This document shows positions 40,283-49,843 of a stretch of DNA of 64,000 bases, piece after piece. The first letter of the stretch is position 1, and each line of letters starts with the position of its first letter. The stretch comes from Anaerocolumna jejuensis DSM 15929. Lineage in GTDB: Bacteria; Bacillota; Clostridia; Lachnospirales; Lachnospiraceae. The notes under the pieces were generated by a model that was not told where the DNA came from, ran no database searches, and saw only the letters and a program-made list of their open reading frames with translations. The DNA lies in contig NZ_FRAC01000010.1 of the NCBI RefSeq assembly GCF_900142215.1, positions 62,001-126,000 of the forward strand. The letters run 5' to 3'. The position numbers and the translations under genes are program-made.

Positions 40283-41098
40283 ATGATAATTATAGATGGG
40301 CATGCTCATGCTTGCGGAATGTTTTTAAATACGAATAATGTTATTGATTATATGAAGAGAAATAATATTTATAAAATAATACTTTCAGCAGGCGAACCAA
40401 ATAGTAAAAAGATATATAAATTGCCATATTTAGCAAAAATATTTAAAAGCTCAAGGTTAATCTACTCAAATAATTTATTGACAACAATCGTGATTAGTGT
40501 AAGTAAAATGAATAGGTATTTAGATCAAGGAAATGAAAAGGTAGCATTGATGGCGGAAGAATGCCCTGAATATATTTTGAATACATATTGGATAAATCCA
40601 TTAGAAGAGAATTGCCTTCAGAAAATGAATGACTTTCTGAAAAAGCATTCATTTTATATGTTAAAAATGCATCAGTGCTGGACAAAATTTGACATGGACA
40701 ATATAAAGTTTATTGTCGAATGGGCGGAAAAAAATAAAACACCTATATTTATCCATTTAAAATCGAAAGACCAGGTAAAAAAGTTTATAAAACTTACAAA
40801 AGAATATCCGGGAGTTACCTTTATACTTGCACATTTGATTGGCATTGAAGAGTTTGACAATACCATTGGAAAAAATGTTTATTTTGACATTTCATGTCCT
40901 TTGCTGCATTCTATTAAAATGTTAAAAAGGGCAAAAGATAACTTCGGCGCAGAGAGAATATTACTTGGCAGCGACAGTCCTTATGGAGCAGATAATATTA
41001 ATCTGGGGATAAGCCAATTGCGTGAAATTGGTATGAATGATAAGGAAATTGAACTTGTCAGCAGTAAAAATATCCAGAAAATATTAGGGATAAATTAA
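40283..41098 (+). CDS. Amidohydrolase family 2 metal-dependent hydrolase
   Basis: A 271-residue TIM-barrel hydrolase of the amidohydrolase-2 family: metal-binding HAH in IIDGHAHACG at residue 6-9, a His in PIFIHLKSK, a second in LAHLIG and the catalytic Asp in LLGSDSPYG near residue 235. Family members include decarboxylases and hydrolases of aromatic or sugar lactone substrates; not resolvable here. ATG 40283 follows GGAGAA. Likely cotranscribed with the TetR gene. Low-GC codon use compared with the sugar genes to its right. Confidence 0.8.
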   Translation: MIIIDGHAHACGMFLNTNNVIDYMKRNNIYKIILSAGEPNSKKIYKLPYLAKIFKSSRLIYSNNLLTTIVISVSKMNRYLDQGNEKVALMAEECPEYILNTYWINPLEENCLQKMNDFLKKHSFYMLKMHQCWTKFDMDNIKFIVEWAEKNKTPIFIHLKSKDQVKKFIKLTKEYPGVTFILAHLIGIEEFDNTIGKNVYFDISCPLLHSIKMLKRAKDNFGAERILLGSDSPYGADNINLGISQLREIGMNDKEIELVSSKNIQKILGIN

Positions 41099-41106
41099 TA
41101 TAAATA

Positions 41107-41937
41107 CTATCTTTCTTTTATATAACGTCCCGGCGGAATTCCAACTGTATTGGTGAATTGCCTGGTAAAGGAATAGGTATCGCTGTAACCAGTAAGCAAA
41201 GCAGTTTCCTTAATGGAAATGCCGGATAAAAGCATGAGCTTCGCATGCTTCATCCTCTGTTCGATACGGTATCTGTTAGGGGAAACACCGGTGTATTTCA
41301 GAAATTGTTTTCGGAAGTTCTCATAGCTTATATTCAGGCTATCCGCGAGTTCTTCCAGGCTTCTGCTTTGATTGGCGTCAGAGGATAATAAATGGCAGGC
41401 TTCTTCCATTATTTTATTCCTGGGATCCTGAAAGGAAGTTTTTTCTGCGGAAGAACTCAGGGACAGTACAATTTCCTGCGCCTGCAATAATATATGGGGC
41501 AGGCTGCCGTCATTCGCTTCTTTCAGCTTTCTTAAAAGCCGGGAGAGGGTCTGGATTGTAATTTCATCATAAGGTATATTCAGGACAGGAGTATCAACGG
41601 GAAGCAGGCTCAGGCTGCACAGATAATCATAGGTCGAGTGCCCGAAACTGATAAAGAATTCCAGCCAGTTTCCGTCAGGAATAATTTCCGTTGAGTGACA
41701 GACCCCTGGCAGGCGCTGTACAAAGGCTCCCGGATTTATTGGTATTTTTTTGTTATCGGCTGTATGATAAATTCCACTGCCGGAGAGAAGTAAAAAGCAG
41801 CTGTAATAATCAATGCGGAAATTATATTGGGAATGGCTGGCGGTGGGCTTGGTCATAAAACCACATGCAATTATTCCGTTATCAAAGTCAGAACCGATAC
41901 AACGGTAAATGACATCTTTCTTCATTTCAACCTTCAT
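41107..41937 (-). CDS. AraC-family regulator with cupin sensor
   Basis: A 276-residue regulator: N-terminal AraC-type cupin (about residues 15-150, SGSGIYHTADNKKIPINPGA) and C-terminal double helix-turn-helix (SLEELADSLNISYENFRKQF, SIKETALLTGYSDTYSFTRQ). It is transcribed away from the GH2 beta-galactosidase gene, with copy C of the palindrome family between, and is a reasonable regulator of it. GGGGAT precedes the start on minus; a second Met at codon 5 is possible. Confidence 0.88.
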   Translation of the reverse strand: MKVEMKKDVIYRCIGSDFDNGIIACGFMTKPTASHSQYNFRIDYYSCFLLLSGSGIYHTADNKKIPINPGAFVQRLPGVCHSTEIIPDGNWLEFFISFGHSTYDYLCSLSLLPVDTPVLNIPYDEITIQTLSRLLRKLKEANDGSLPHILLQAQEIVLSLSSSAEKTSFQDPRNKIMEEACHLLSSDANQSRSLEELADSLNISYENFRKQFLKYTGVSPNRYRIEQRMKHAKLMLLSGISIKETALLTGYSDTYSFTRQFTNTVGIPPGRYIKER

Positions 41938-42098
41938 AATATCCCCTTATCACTTTTTAGAACTCTCATATTACTACCAAAACGGATAAAAATTCGACCA
42001 ACTAAACCATTTAGGCGGCCTTCTAATTCATTGTATAATATGTATAAAATTAATACAATATAAAAAGGAAAATTGTCAATAGCGGTTAGAAGGAAAGC

Positions 42099-42381
42099 AC
42101 GGCAAACGCATGAAAGGTAATTATGGAAGCTTCCGATGAGTTTGGCTTACATTTAAGAATTTTCCTGTTCAGGGTTCTAAAATCCACTAAACCGGCAGCG
42201 GTTGTTCCTGGCAGCAGAAAGGATACCAAACTCGCTGAAATACGCTCAAACAATGGTATCCTTTCTGCTAGGAACAACTGCTGCCAGTTAAGTGTCATTA
42301 AGAACCCTTCAATGGAAAATTCTTAAATGTAAGCCAAACTCATCTGGTTAATTACAATTAATTCCTTTATGCGTTTGCCGT
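42099..42381 (+). repeat. Nested palindrome, copy C
   Basis: Three paired levels: ACGGCAAACGCAT (42099-) with ATGCGTTTGCCGT (-42381); a perfect 31-bp stem between 42135-42165 and 42314-42344; and an inner stem between 42194-42228 and 42254-42285 with one three-base bulge. Boxes: ATCCACTAAA (42182-42191), CCAAACTCGC (42226-42235), CGCTCAAACA (42243-42252) and TTAAGTGTCATTAAGAACC (42288-42306). The element ends 20 bases before the GH2 start codon, just ahead of its ribosome site. Confidence 0.88.
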
Positions 42382-42401
42382 AGAAGGAAAGGAGTATTTA
42401 T

Positions 42402-45400
42402 ATGAAAAACCTATGGGAAAATCAATATGTAACACAGAGGAACCGTTACCCCATGCATGCTGTTTACGGGGCTTATGAATCAATCCCCCAAGCCTTAGCA
42501 GGTGACCGTAACGCATCCCGATATGTACAAAATATCAGTGGAAGCTGGAAATTCCGTATGACAGACAGTCCTGAGAAAGTGCCGGAGGGCTTTGAAACTT
42601 TTAATTTTAAGGAGGAAGACTGGGCAGATATTCCAGTGCCGTCCAATTGGGAACTGCAGGGCTATGGAAAGCCTGTTTATACCAATATGCTTTATCCCTT
42701 TCAAAGAGGGAATAAGACTTCCCATTTTGAACTGGAGACAGCCAAAGGCCAGGTGGAGCTTAATGCCCCCAATGTGCCGGAAAAAAATCTGACCGGTTAT
42801 TACCATACGGCCTTTGAGATACCGGACTATTATGAAGGAAGGGATATCTTTATCGAGTTCGGCGGCGTTGAAGCCTGCTTCTATCTCTGGGTAAATGGCG
42901 TGGAAATTGGCTATTCCCAGGACAGTAAGCTGGAGGCAGCCTTTGATATTACCCATGCAGTCAGAAGGGGAAAAAATGAACTTGCCGTTAAAGTTCTCCA
43001 ATTCTGTGACGGAACTTACCTGGAAGATCAGGACTACTGGCATTTATCCGGCATCCATCGGGAGGTGCGGCTTTATGCGAAGGAAAAGCAAAGACTTTTA
43101 GATTATAAGGTGGAAACTCTGTTCCAGGGAGATAATTTTGAGGAAGCGGAATTAAAGGTAATGCTTCTTCCCAATAACACAGTGGAAGGATATGGGGAAA
43201 GCAAGGTAAGGTTAAGCCTTTATGATAGCAATGAAGAGCTTATAACTACTTTTAACAGTGAGCCCTATGCGGTCTGCGGTTATTATCTGCTGCCTAAATT
43301 TACGGCATTTCCGTCGGTAAAGGTATTACGTCCCCATTTATGGTCGGCTGAAGACCCTTATCTGTATACCCTAGTATTGGAAACCATGGATGGAGCAGGA
43401 AATATCACGGACATTGAAAGTACAAGGGTGGGCTTTCGCAAGGTTGAAATAAAATCAGACGGGATACTTTATCTCAATGGAAAACGCCTGATTGTCCGGG
43501 GAGTTAATCTGCATGAATTCTGTCCGGAAACGGGCAGGTGCGTTACAACGGAATATATGAGAAAGCAGCTTGAGTGCATCAAGCAGCTGAATTTTAATGC
43601 TGTACGGACCAGCCACTATCCTCATGGAAATGACTGGTATGATTTGTGTGATGAGCTGGGAGTTTATCTGGTGGATGAAACAAATCTTGAAACCCATGGC
43701 TACGGCGGCCAGTTAAGCTCATCTGCGGAGTGGACAGCGGCTTACATAGAGCGTGCCTCCAGAATGGTCCTCCGGGATAAAAACCATCCCTCCGTTATCC
43801 TGTGGTCGTTGGGAAATGAGTCCGGGGCGGGTATGAACCACGCAGCCATGTACGGCTGGATAAAGGAATATGATAAGACCAGATACGTCCAGTATGAATC
43901 CTGTGACCCAAAAGGCAATATTACGGATATTATTGCCCCCATGTATCCCACCAGAGCCTGGATAGAAAATAAAATGGCAGATTTACAGGATATCAGGCCC
44001 TTTATTATGTGCGAGTATGCCTATGCTAAGAGTAACAGCAACGGGAACTTTGCGGAGTACTGGGATTTGGTAGAGAAGTATCCCCGTTTTCAGGGAGGGT
44101 TTCTCTGGGATTTCCAGGATAAAGCCCTGACAAAAGTACGGGAGGACGGTTCGGTTAAATATGTTTACGGCGGCGCCTTTGAGGAGCCGGTGCTGGACCC
44201 GGTAAAGGATATGTGCCTGAACGGAATTGTATTTCCGGACTTGAGCTGGAAGCCCGCAGCTTACGAAGTGCGGAATAGCCAGGCGCCTGTGAAGGTATGC
44301 TATGATGTGCCGCCGTATTTTGATAAAGCAGTATATAGGATACAGAATTACTATCAATACAGGGACCTTAGCCATCTTAGCATCACCTGGGAGCTTCAAT
44401 GCGATGGCAGGATAGCTGATGCCGGAGAATTAAGGCAGTATTTTACGCTGCCGGGGCAGTCTGAAGTACTGGATTTTCAGCTTGATGAAGGAAAAATCGA
44501 AGGAGAAGCCTTTGTGACATTCCGGTTTTCTTTACGGGAAAAAACAGCTTATGCAGAAGCCGGACATGTAATCTATACTTACCAGCTTCCGTTGGAGCAG
44601 TCCGAATTATATGGGAAAGAGGTAATGATTTCCGGAGAGAAGCTGTCACTTCGTGAGACAGGGAACAGGATAATCATAGAGGGTAAGGATACCGATATTC
44701 AGTTTGATAAGGATGAATGCCTTTTCACTAAGGTGGTTCTGGCCTCAGAGGAAATGTTTATCGGCGGCAGTGATAATTTTTACCGGCCGGTGACTGGTAT
44801 TGATGAAGGAACGGGAGAGCCGGGCAGAAATTATGCTGGAGAGTGGAAGGAAGAAGGGTTAAATAACCTGGAGAAGCAGGTGGTGAGCGTCAGTTCGGCC
44901 GTATCGGATACGCAGATATTTATTTTCACGGAAGTAGCCTATAACAAGGGAAAGATTAAGGTGGCTACTCAGTACCGCATTGGCAGCAGAGGGCTTACGA
45001 TTAGTAAGACTGTCATAAATAATTGCAATTCAAAGACCATCCCCAGAATCGGAATGTCCCTTCTACTTCCTGAGGATAAAAATAAAATCACCTGGTATGG
45101 AAGAGGTCCATGGGAAAATTACAGTGACAGGAAAATGGCAGCCCATATCGGTTGTTACAGCAGCACCGTTGCAGAGCAGTATACACCTTATATCAAGCCG
45201 GTGGAATGCGGCGGAAAAGAGGAGGTAAGATACCTTATAATAAAGGATGGAGCAGAACAGGGAATTCGTATTACCGGAGCCGTGCCCTTCCATTTTGATA
45301 TTCATGATTATTCGGTCCTGTCCTGTGATAAGGCCGATTATGAGGAGGAATTAAGAAGGGATAAGAATGTTTATCTGAATGTTGACTTTATTCATGCTGG

Positions 45401-45497
45401 CGTGGGCGGTGATAACGGATGGACGAAAACAATTCATCCGGAATATTTCATCGGAAAGGGACATTATCATTATCAGATAGCTATTGAAATCCTTTAA
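42402..45497 (+). CDS. lacZ: Beta-galactosidase, GH2 (LacZ type)
   Basis: A 1031-residue GH2 enzyme of LacZ length with sugar-binding, immunoglobulin-like, TIM-barrel and small-chain domains. Catalytic acid/base E473 in SLGNESG and nucleophile E538 in MCEYAYA are present, with the preceding RTSHYPHGNDWYDLCDELG motif. It hydrolyses terminal beta-galactosides in the cytoplasm (no signal peptide). AAGGAAAGGAG lies before the ATG. Placed between AraC and YesN-type regulators in a polysaccharide-use region, so natural substrates may be plant galactosides rather than lactose. Confidence 0.92.
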   Translation: MKNLWENQYVTQRNRYPMHAVYGAYESIPQALAGDRNASRYVQNISGSWKFRMTDSPEKVPEGFETFNFKEEDWADIPVPSNWELQGYGKPVYTNMLYPFQRGNKTSHFELETAKGQVELNAPNVPEKNLTGYYHTAFEIPDYYEGRDIFIEFGGVEACFYLWVNGVEIGYSQDSKLEAAFDITHAVRRGKNELAVKVLQFCDGTYLEDQDYWHLSGIHREVRLYAKEKQRLLDYKVETLFQGDNFEEAELKVMLLPNNTVEGYGESKVRLSLYDSNEELITTFNSEPYAVCGYYLLPKFTAFPSVKVLRPHLWSAEDPYLYTLVLETMDGAGNITDIESTRVGFRKVEIKSDGILYLNGKRLIVRGVNLHEFCPETGRCVTTEYMRKQLECIKQLNFNAVRTSHYPHGNDWYDLCDELGVYLVDETNLETHGYGGQLSSSAEWTAAYIERASRMVLRDKNHPSVILWSLGNESGAGMNHAAMYGWIKEYDKTRYVQYESCDPKGNITDIIAPMYPTRAWIENKMADLQDIRPFIMCEYAYAKSNSNGNFAEYWDLVEKYPRFQGGFLWDFQDKALTKVREDGSVKYVYGGAFEEPVLDPVKDMCLNGIVFPDLSWKPAAYEVRNSQAPVKVCYDVPPYFDKAVYRIQNYYQYRDLSHLSITWELQCDGRIADAGELRQYFTLPGQSEVLDFQLDEGKIEGEAFVTFRFSLREKTAYAEAGHVIYTYQLPLEQSELYGKEVMISGEKLSLRETGNRIIIEGKDTDIQFDKDECLFTKVVLASEEMFIGGSDNFYRPVTGIDEGTGEPGRNYAGEWKEEGLNNLEKQVVSVSSAVSDTQIFIFTEVAYNKGKIKVATQYRIGSRGLTISKTVINNCNSKTIPRIGMSLLLPEDKNKITWYGRGPWENYSDRKMAAHIGCYSSTVAEQYTPYIKPVECGGKEEVRYLIIKDGAEQGIRITGAVPFHFDIHDYSVLSCDKADYEEELRRDKNVYLNVDFIHAGVGGDNGWTKTIHPEYFIGKGHYHYQIAIEIL

Positions 45498-45506
45498 GAG
45501 TAGTAT

Positions 45507-45726
45507 CTTTGAAGAATAGCAGAGAAACTTTTGATGAATAGCAGCTTTTGAAGATGGGAAGCTTTAAAGGCGAGGAAGTTTTGAGAATAGCAGCTTTGTA
45601 GAAGAGAAGCTTTTTATGACTAGAAAGTTTGGAAGATGGGAAGCTTTGAAGAATGGCAGTTTTGAAAAGAGAAGTTTCTAAAGCAGGATAACGTTAGAAG
45701 AATGGCAGCTTTTGAAGAATAGAAGC
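45507..45726. repeat. Degenerate tandem repeat, about 13 units
   Basis: The 300-base gap after lacZ holds about 13 divergent units of 15-19 bases resembling CTTTTGAAGAATGGCAG, giving a purine-rich plus strand. No open frame runs through it and no terminator is seen. Confidence 0.75.
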
Positions 45727-45797
45727 AGTAAAGGCTTGTACGTTTACATGAAATAGCATTATAATTAAACCAGCAAAAATTATACAGGGGGAATACC

Positions 45798-47342
45798 ATG
45801 ATTCGTCTGATTATCGTAGAAGATGAAAGAGTGATAAGGCAAGGGATTGAAAAGCATGTTCCTTTTGAAGAGCTAGGTGTAGATTTGGTACGTACAGCAG
45901 AAAATGCGGATGAAGCATTTAAAATCTGCGAAGCATTTAAGCCGGATATCATTATTTCGGATATTATGATGCCCGGAATGAATGGCATCCAGCTCTGCCA
46001 AAAATTTAAGGAAGTATTGCCTGAGTGCCAGATAATTTTTATCAGCGGTTACTCGGATAAAGAATATCTGAAAGCTGCCATTGAGCTGAGAGCGGTTAGC
46101 TATGTGGAGAAGCCAATATCCATTCCTGAATTAAAGGAAGCAATTATAAGGGCAATACAGTCCGTGGAAAAATCAAAAAGGCAGAGCACCTATTTACTGC
46201 ACTCACTGCTAGGGATGTCAGGAGAAGAAACAGGCAACCTTCTCAATACCATTGAATTATCCCAAGAGGGAAAAATCTTAAAGCAAGCTTCGGTTTTCTG
46301 CATTTTTATCCTGCATACCAGGAAAAGTATTTCCAATGCAGCAGAATTCAGTAACCGGTGCCAGGGCAGCATTTCCGGGATGCTGGCTTCGGCAGGAATT
46401 CATTTTTTAACAGATTTTGTGGAGAAAGATTTATTTGTATTATTATTGTATGGACAGAAGGAAACCATTTCCGGTAATGAAGAGGTCATGTCCGCCTTAT
46501 GGTCTGCTGTTTCAGCCATGCCCAGGGAAGACGAGGACTGTTTTTGGGGAATCGGAAAAGAGGTGGAGTCTCTTAAAATGCTTCCCGATTCTTATCAAAG
46601 TGCATTATCCAGCCTGCAGTTTCTTTCTTTTAAAGGATGGAACCATTGGGCAGCTTATGATGAACCCTATTCCTATTATCAGGACAAGCTGCCGGAAGCA
46701 CTGCAGAATGAATTTCATAAAGCGCTGCTTCATAAGGACTTGAAGGCAGCCACAGATATATTAAATGACACCTATCAGATGCTGATTGACAACCATGCAG
46801 TATTAAATTTTAATGTAAGGAATATTTATTATACCCTTGACAGTGTTATAGTCCAGTCTGACAGGGAGCTTTATCTGGGTATTTTCTCAAAGGAGGAAAA
46901 AAGAAAGACAGAGAATGCTAAATTCCTGGACGGCGTGAAGACCCTGTGGGAGATGCATGCTTTTGTAAGCAGGCATGTGACGGAGGTGCTGGAGGAAAAT
47001 GACAAGGAGCGTAAGAATAATTTTATTGTAAAGCATGTTATTGAATATATATGGGAAAATTACGGAGACAAGGGGCTCACAATACAGGTACTGGCTGAGG
47101 TGGTTTATTTGACTCCCACCTATCTGAGCAACCTTTTTAAAGAAAAGACCGGAATGACAATTGGCGGATATCTGACGGAATACAGGCTGAAAAAAGCCGG
47201 GGAGCTATTGGGTGACCCTAAGCTTAAACTGTACCAGATTGCAGATATGGTAGGTTATGAGGATGCCAATTATTTTGCAAAGCTGTTTAAAAAGAAAACC
47301 GGAATGATACCATCAGAATACAGGGAGAATAAACTGGGATGA
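45798..47342 (+). CDS. YesN-type response regulator with AraC output
   Basis: A 514-residue regulator: receiver domain with phospho-acceptor D55 (IISDIMMPGMN) and YVEKPIS lysine; a central helical region of about 270 residues; C-terminal AraC domain (LTIQVLAEVVYLTPTYLSNL, LYQIADMVGYEDANYFAKLF). AGGGGG precedes the ATG. The stop overlaps the kinase gene in an ATGA junction, marking them as a pair; the transporter starting at 49844 is the likely target. Confidence 0.92.
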   Translation: MIRLIIVEDERVIRQGIEKHVPFEELGVDLVRTAENADEAFKICEAFKPDIIISDIMMPGMNGIQLCQKFKEVLPECQIIFISGYSDKEYLKAAIELRAVSYVEKPISIPELKEAIIRAIQSVEKSKRQSTYLLHSLLGMSGEETGNLLNTIELSQEGKILKQASVFCIFILHTRKSISNAAEFSNRCQGSISGMLASAGIHFLTDFVEKDLFVLLLYGQKETISGNEEVMSALWSAVSAMPREDEDCFWGIGKEVESLKMLPDSYQSALSSLQFLSFKGWNHWAAYDEPYSYYQDKLPEALQNEFHKALLHKDLKAATDILNDTYQMLIDNHAVLNFNVRNIYYTLDSVIVQSDRELYLGIFSKEEKRKTENAKFLDGVKTLWEMHAFVSRHVTEVLEENDKERKNNFIVKHVIEYIWENYGDKGLTIQVLAEVVYLTPTYLSNLFKEKTGMTIGGYLTEYRLKKAGELLGDPKLKLYQIADMVGYEDANYFAKLFKKKTGMIPSEYRENKLG

Positions 47343-49174
47343 AGAAATGGGCAGCTGATATGCTATTGGTTTTCAAGAATTTATCCATGCAGAAAAAAAT
47401 GATCTATGCTTTTTCTATTCCGGTCATTATCATATGTATCATGATCAACCTGGTCTGCTATCATATCATATCCAGGAATTATGAAGAGCGCCTGCGGTAT
47501 TCCGTTAACCAATCCTGCGAACAGGCCGGAGCCTTTGTCTTGAATTACATTGAAAACATGTATTATACCTCTGCTTTAATATCAAATAACAACAAGGTAG
47601 AGGATGTGCTTTCCTCAAGTGATTTTGGAGCAGAGCGGGAGCTGGATGAGCAGTACAGGGAGTTCTGGAAGCTCAATGATATCTTTCAGGCAATTGCATT
47701 GTCAAACCCTTCTTTCCGAATCGGCTTGTATGTACCGGACAGCTTAATTTACTCCAGCAATAATTATTATTTTTATCCCGAATCGTCTCTCAAGAGCCGG
47801 AAGGATTATAAGGAGCTGATGAAAAAAGTTGCGAAGGAAAAGGCGTATTTTTCTTTGATTGATGAAACGGTGCCTTCCAATCCAAGCCGGCTGGAAACCA
47901 ATGTTGCTCTTTTTAAGGCAATCAATATATTGGATGAACAGGGAAAAGAGAAAGCTTATATCTGTAAGGTCGAGATACCGGTCACCGATTTAGAAAAAAT
48001 ACTTCAAAAGTCAAAAAATACTCAAAGCGGCCTGGCATATATTTTGGATGCAGGGGGAAATTTACTGGTATCCTCCGATGAAAATTCCATAAAGGAAATG
48101 TATGATGCCGGCGTATTACCAGACTCCAAGGTTAAATCCTGGTCAGAGTGGAAGGCAGGAGGAACTGACTACTACGTGGTATGGCAAACAGTCGATGAAT
48201 CCAGCTGGCAGATGTTCTCCATGATACCGGTCAGCAAATTCCATCAGCAGATCAGCTTTATCTGGTTGATTATACTTATCATCATAGTTGTCATATCAAT
48301 TGCGGTAATTATTATTTCCTTTCTGCTTTCCCGTTATTATGTCGGGCGGCTGGCCAAGCTGAACCATAAGATGAAGACCCTTAAGAGCGGGGACCTTAAT
48401 GTGGGCTTTCCCATGCAGCCGGAACTGCCGGGGGATGAAATTGATGAGATATTTGTTAATTTTAATTACATGACAGAGGAAGTAAGGCGGTTAATGCGAG
48501 AGCATTATAAGCTGGGCAAGAATGTTATGTCAGCTGAGCTAAAAGCATTACAGGCGCAGATTAATCCCCATTTCTTATATAATACCCTCGATTTGATTAA
48601 CTGGGGGGCCATGGACTATGGAGCACAGCAAATAGCGGAGATTGCTCAGAACCTGGGACAGTTTTACCGCCTCAGCCTGAACCACGGGAAAAATGCCATC
48701 CTGATTGAGAACGAGCTAAAGCATGTAGAAGCATATGTAAAAATCGAAAATGTGCATTTTGACGGAGCTATCCGCCTGAAAATAGAGGTGTCCGAGGAAA
48801 TCCGCTCGAAAGCCTGCCTAAGTATTATTTTACAGCCCTTTGTTGAAAATGCCATCCTTCATGGTATTGCAAAGCATCCGGAAATTAAGGAATGCAATAT
48901 AAAAATCAGTGCGGTGAAAGAAGCTCAGGAGCTTATATTCCATATTGAAGATGATGGATACGGCATGGAGGAGGAGCAGGTGGCACAGATTTTAGACAAT
49001 AGTTCTTCCAATGGATACAACGGGTATGGGGTCAAGAATATTAATTTTAGAATTAAGCTCTGTTATGGTGATAAATATGGTATTTCCTATGACAGTATAC
49101 CTGGGACAGGTACTACGGTTCATATACGGATACCGCTTATGGAATATGAGGAGTTAGAGGAAATTTTAAAGTAA
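47339..49174 (+). CDS. YesM-type sensor histidine kinase
   Basis: A 611-residue kinase: TM1 about residues 18-42, an extracellular dCache-like sensor, TM2 about 305-330, HAMP, then phospho-acceptor H411 in INPHFLYNTLDLINW and HATPase motifs (IILQPFVENAILHG, DDGYGM). Presumably senses a sugar or binding-protein complex at the cell surface and phosphorylates the overlapping YesN regulator. Ends in a strong terminator. Confidence 0.92.
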   Translation: MKKWAADMLLVFKNLSMQKKMIYAFSIPVIIICIMINLVCYHIISRNYEERLRYSVNQSCEQAGAFVLNYIENMYYTSALISNNNKVEDVLSSSDFGAERELDEQYREFWKLNDIFQAIALSNPSFRIGLYVPDSLIYSSNNYYFYPESSLKSRKDYKELMKKVAKEKAYFSLIDETVPSNPSRLETNVALFKAINILDEQGKEKAYICKVEIPVTDLEKILQKSKNTQSGLAYILDAGGNLLVSSDENSIKEMYDAGVLPDSKVKSWSEWKAGGTDYYVVWQTVDESSWQMFSMIPVSKFHQQISFIWLIILIIIVVISIAVIIISFLLSRYYVGRLAKLNHKMKTLKSGDLNVGFPMQPELPGDEIDEIFVNFNYMTEEVRRLMREHYKLGKNVMSAELKALQAQINPHFLYNTLDLINWGAMDYGAQQIAEIAQNLGQFYRLSLNHGKNAILIENELKHVEAYVKIENVHFDGAIRLKIEVSEEIRSKACLSIILQPFVENAILHGIAKHPEIKECNIKISAVKEAQELIFHIEDDGYGMEEEQVAQILDNSSSNGYNGYGVKNINFRIKLCYGDKYGISYDSIPGTGTTVHIRIPLMEYEELEEILK

Positions 49175-49189
49175 ATAAACTGTTTGTGG

Positions 49190-49230
49190 ACAGCTTTAAA
49201 TTTTATTAATAAATTTAAAGCTGTTTTTTG
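49190..49230 (+). terminator. Strong terminator after the RR/HK pair
   Basis: ACAGCTTTAAATTT (49190-49203) pairs perfectly with 49211-49224, followed by TTTTTTG. Confidence 0.88.
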
Positions 49231-49301
49231 CATTTTAGAAATAACTTAGTGTATTTGAAACAGTTGAGACTTGCTTGTATTTAAGTCTTTGGGAAACGGA
49301 C

Positions 49302-49532
49302 GATGGTTTCTGGTTCCGTTCAGGCATTTTCTATTCACGGTTCCAATTCCACTAAAATGCCAGCCGTTATTCCTGGAAGGATAAATTGCACCAAACTCGC
49401 TTCACAATTACTGGTTATATTAACTCTGTGAGCTCAGACACTGGTGTAATTTATCCTAGTCATAACGGCTGCCATTTAAGTGTCATAAGGAACCGCTCAA
49501 TAGAAAATGCCTGAACGGAACCAGAAACCATC
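49302..49532 (+). repeat. Nested palindrome, copy D
   Basis: Perfect 32-bp outer stem (49302-49333 with 49501-49532). Inside are GGTTCC (49339-49344) opposite GGAACC, ATTCCACTAAA (49346-49356), an inner stem (49357-49392 with 49441-49475), apical boxes CCAAACTCGC (49391-49400) and AGCTCAGACA (49431-49440), and the right box TTTAAGTGTCATAAGGAACC (49475-49494). It is nearly the reverse complement of copy B, 20 kb away. Confidence 0.88.
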
Positions 49533-49620
49533 TGAACTTTGCTTTAAAATTTTCGTGAATGGATGGGCATGGAGGAAATGTAATCAGGTATTTTTATAGA
49601 TATTTAGTGGAATATTGACA

Positions 49621-49649
49621 TTGCTTATGCTTTGAGGAAATTGTATAAA
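49621..49649 (+). promoter_or_regulatory. Candidate promoter of the first LplB-type transporter
   Basis: TTGCTT (49621-49626), 17 bases, TATAAA (49644-49649), giving a leader of nearly 190 bases in which I see no further structure. Confidence 0.45.
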
Positions 49650-49843
49650 AGCACAGGATTTTTTACACAAAGTATAGCTGTATTTATAAAAACAATAGGA
49701 TTCAGTAGAAAATTTGTGCAATATGAGTAAAAAACGTAAGATTTTCCTTATTATCTTAGTCTTATTATCTATGAATGGAACTTTAAATAACTTACAATAT
49801 GTTCATCAGTTACTTACATAAATGAAAGAAAGAGAGAAAGTAA

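Noticed and set aside
42099..42381. Palindromes as insertion sequences or group II introns
   Set aside because: No open frame for a transposase or reverse transcriptase inside, and the conserved boxes do not match intron domain V that I know.
49302..49532. Palindromes as simple transcription terminators
   Set aside because: Stems of 31-32 bp with conserved internal boxes and no T run are unlike intrinsic terminators, and a normal terminator already exists at 49190-49230.
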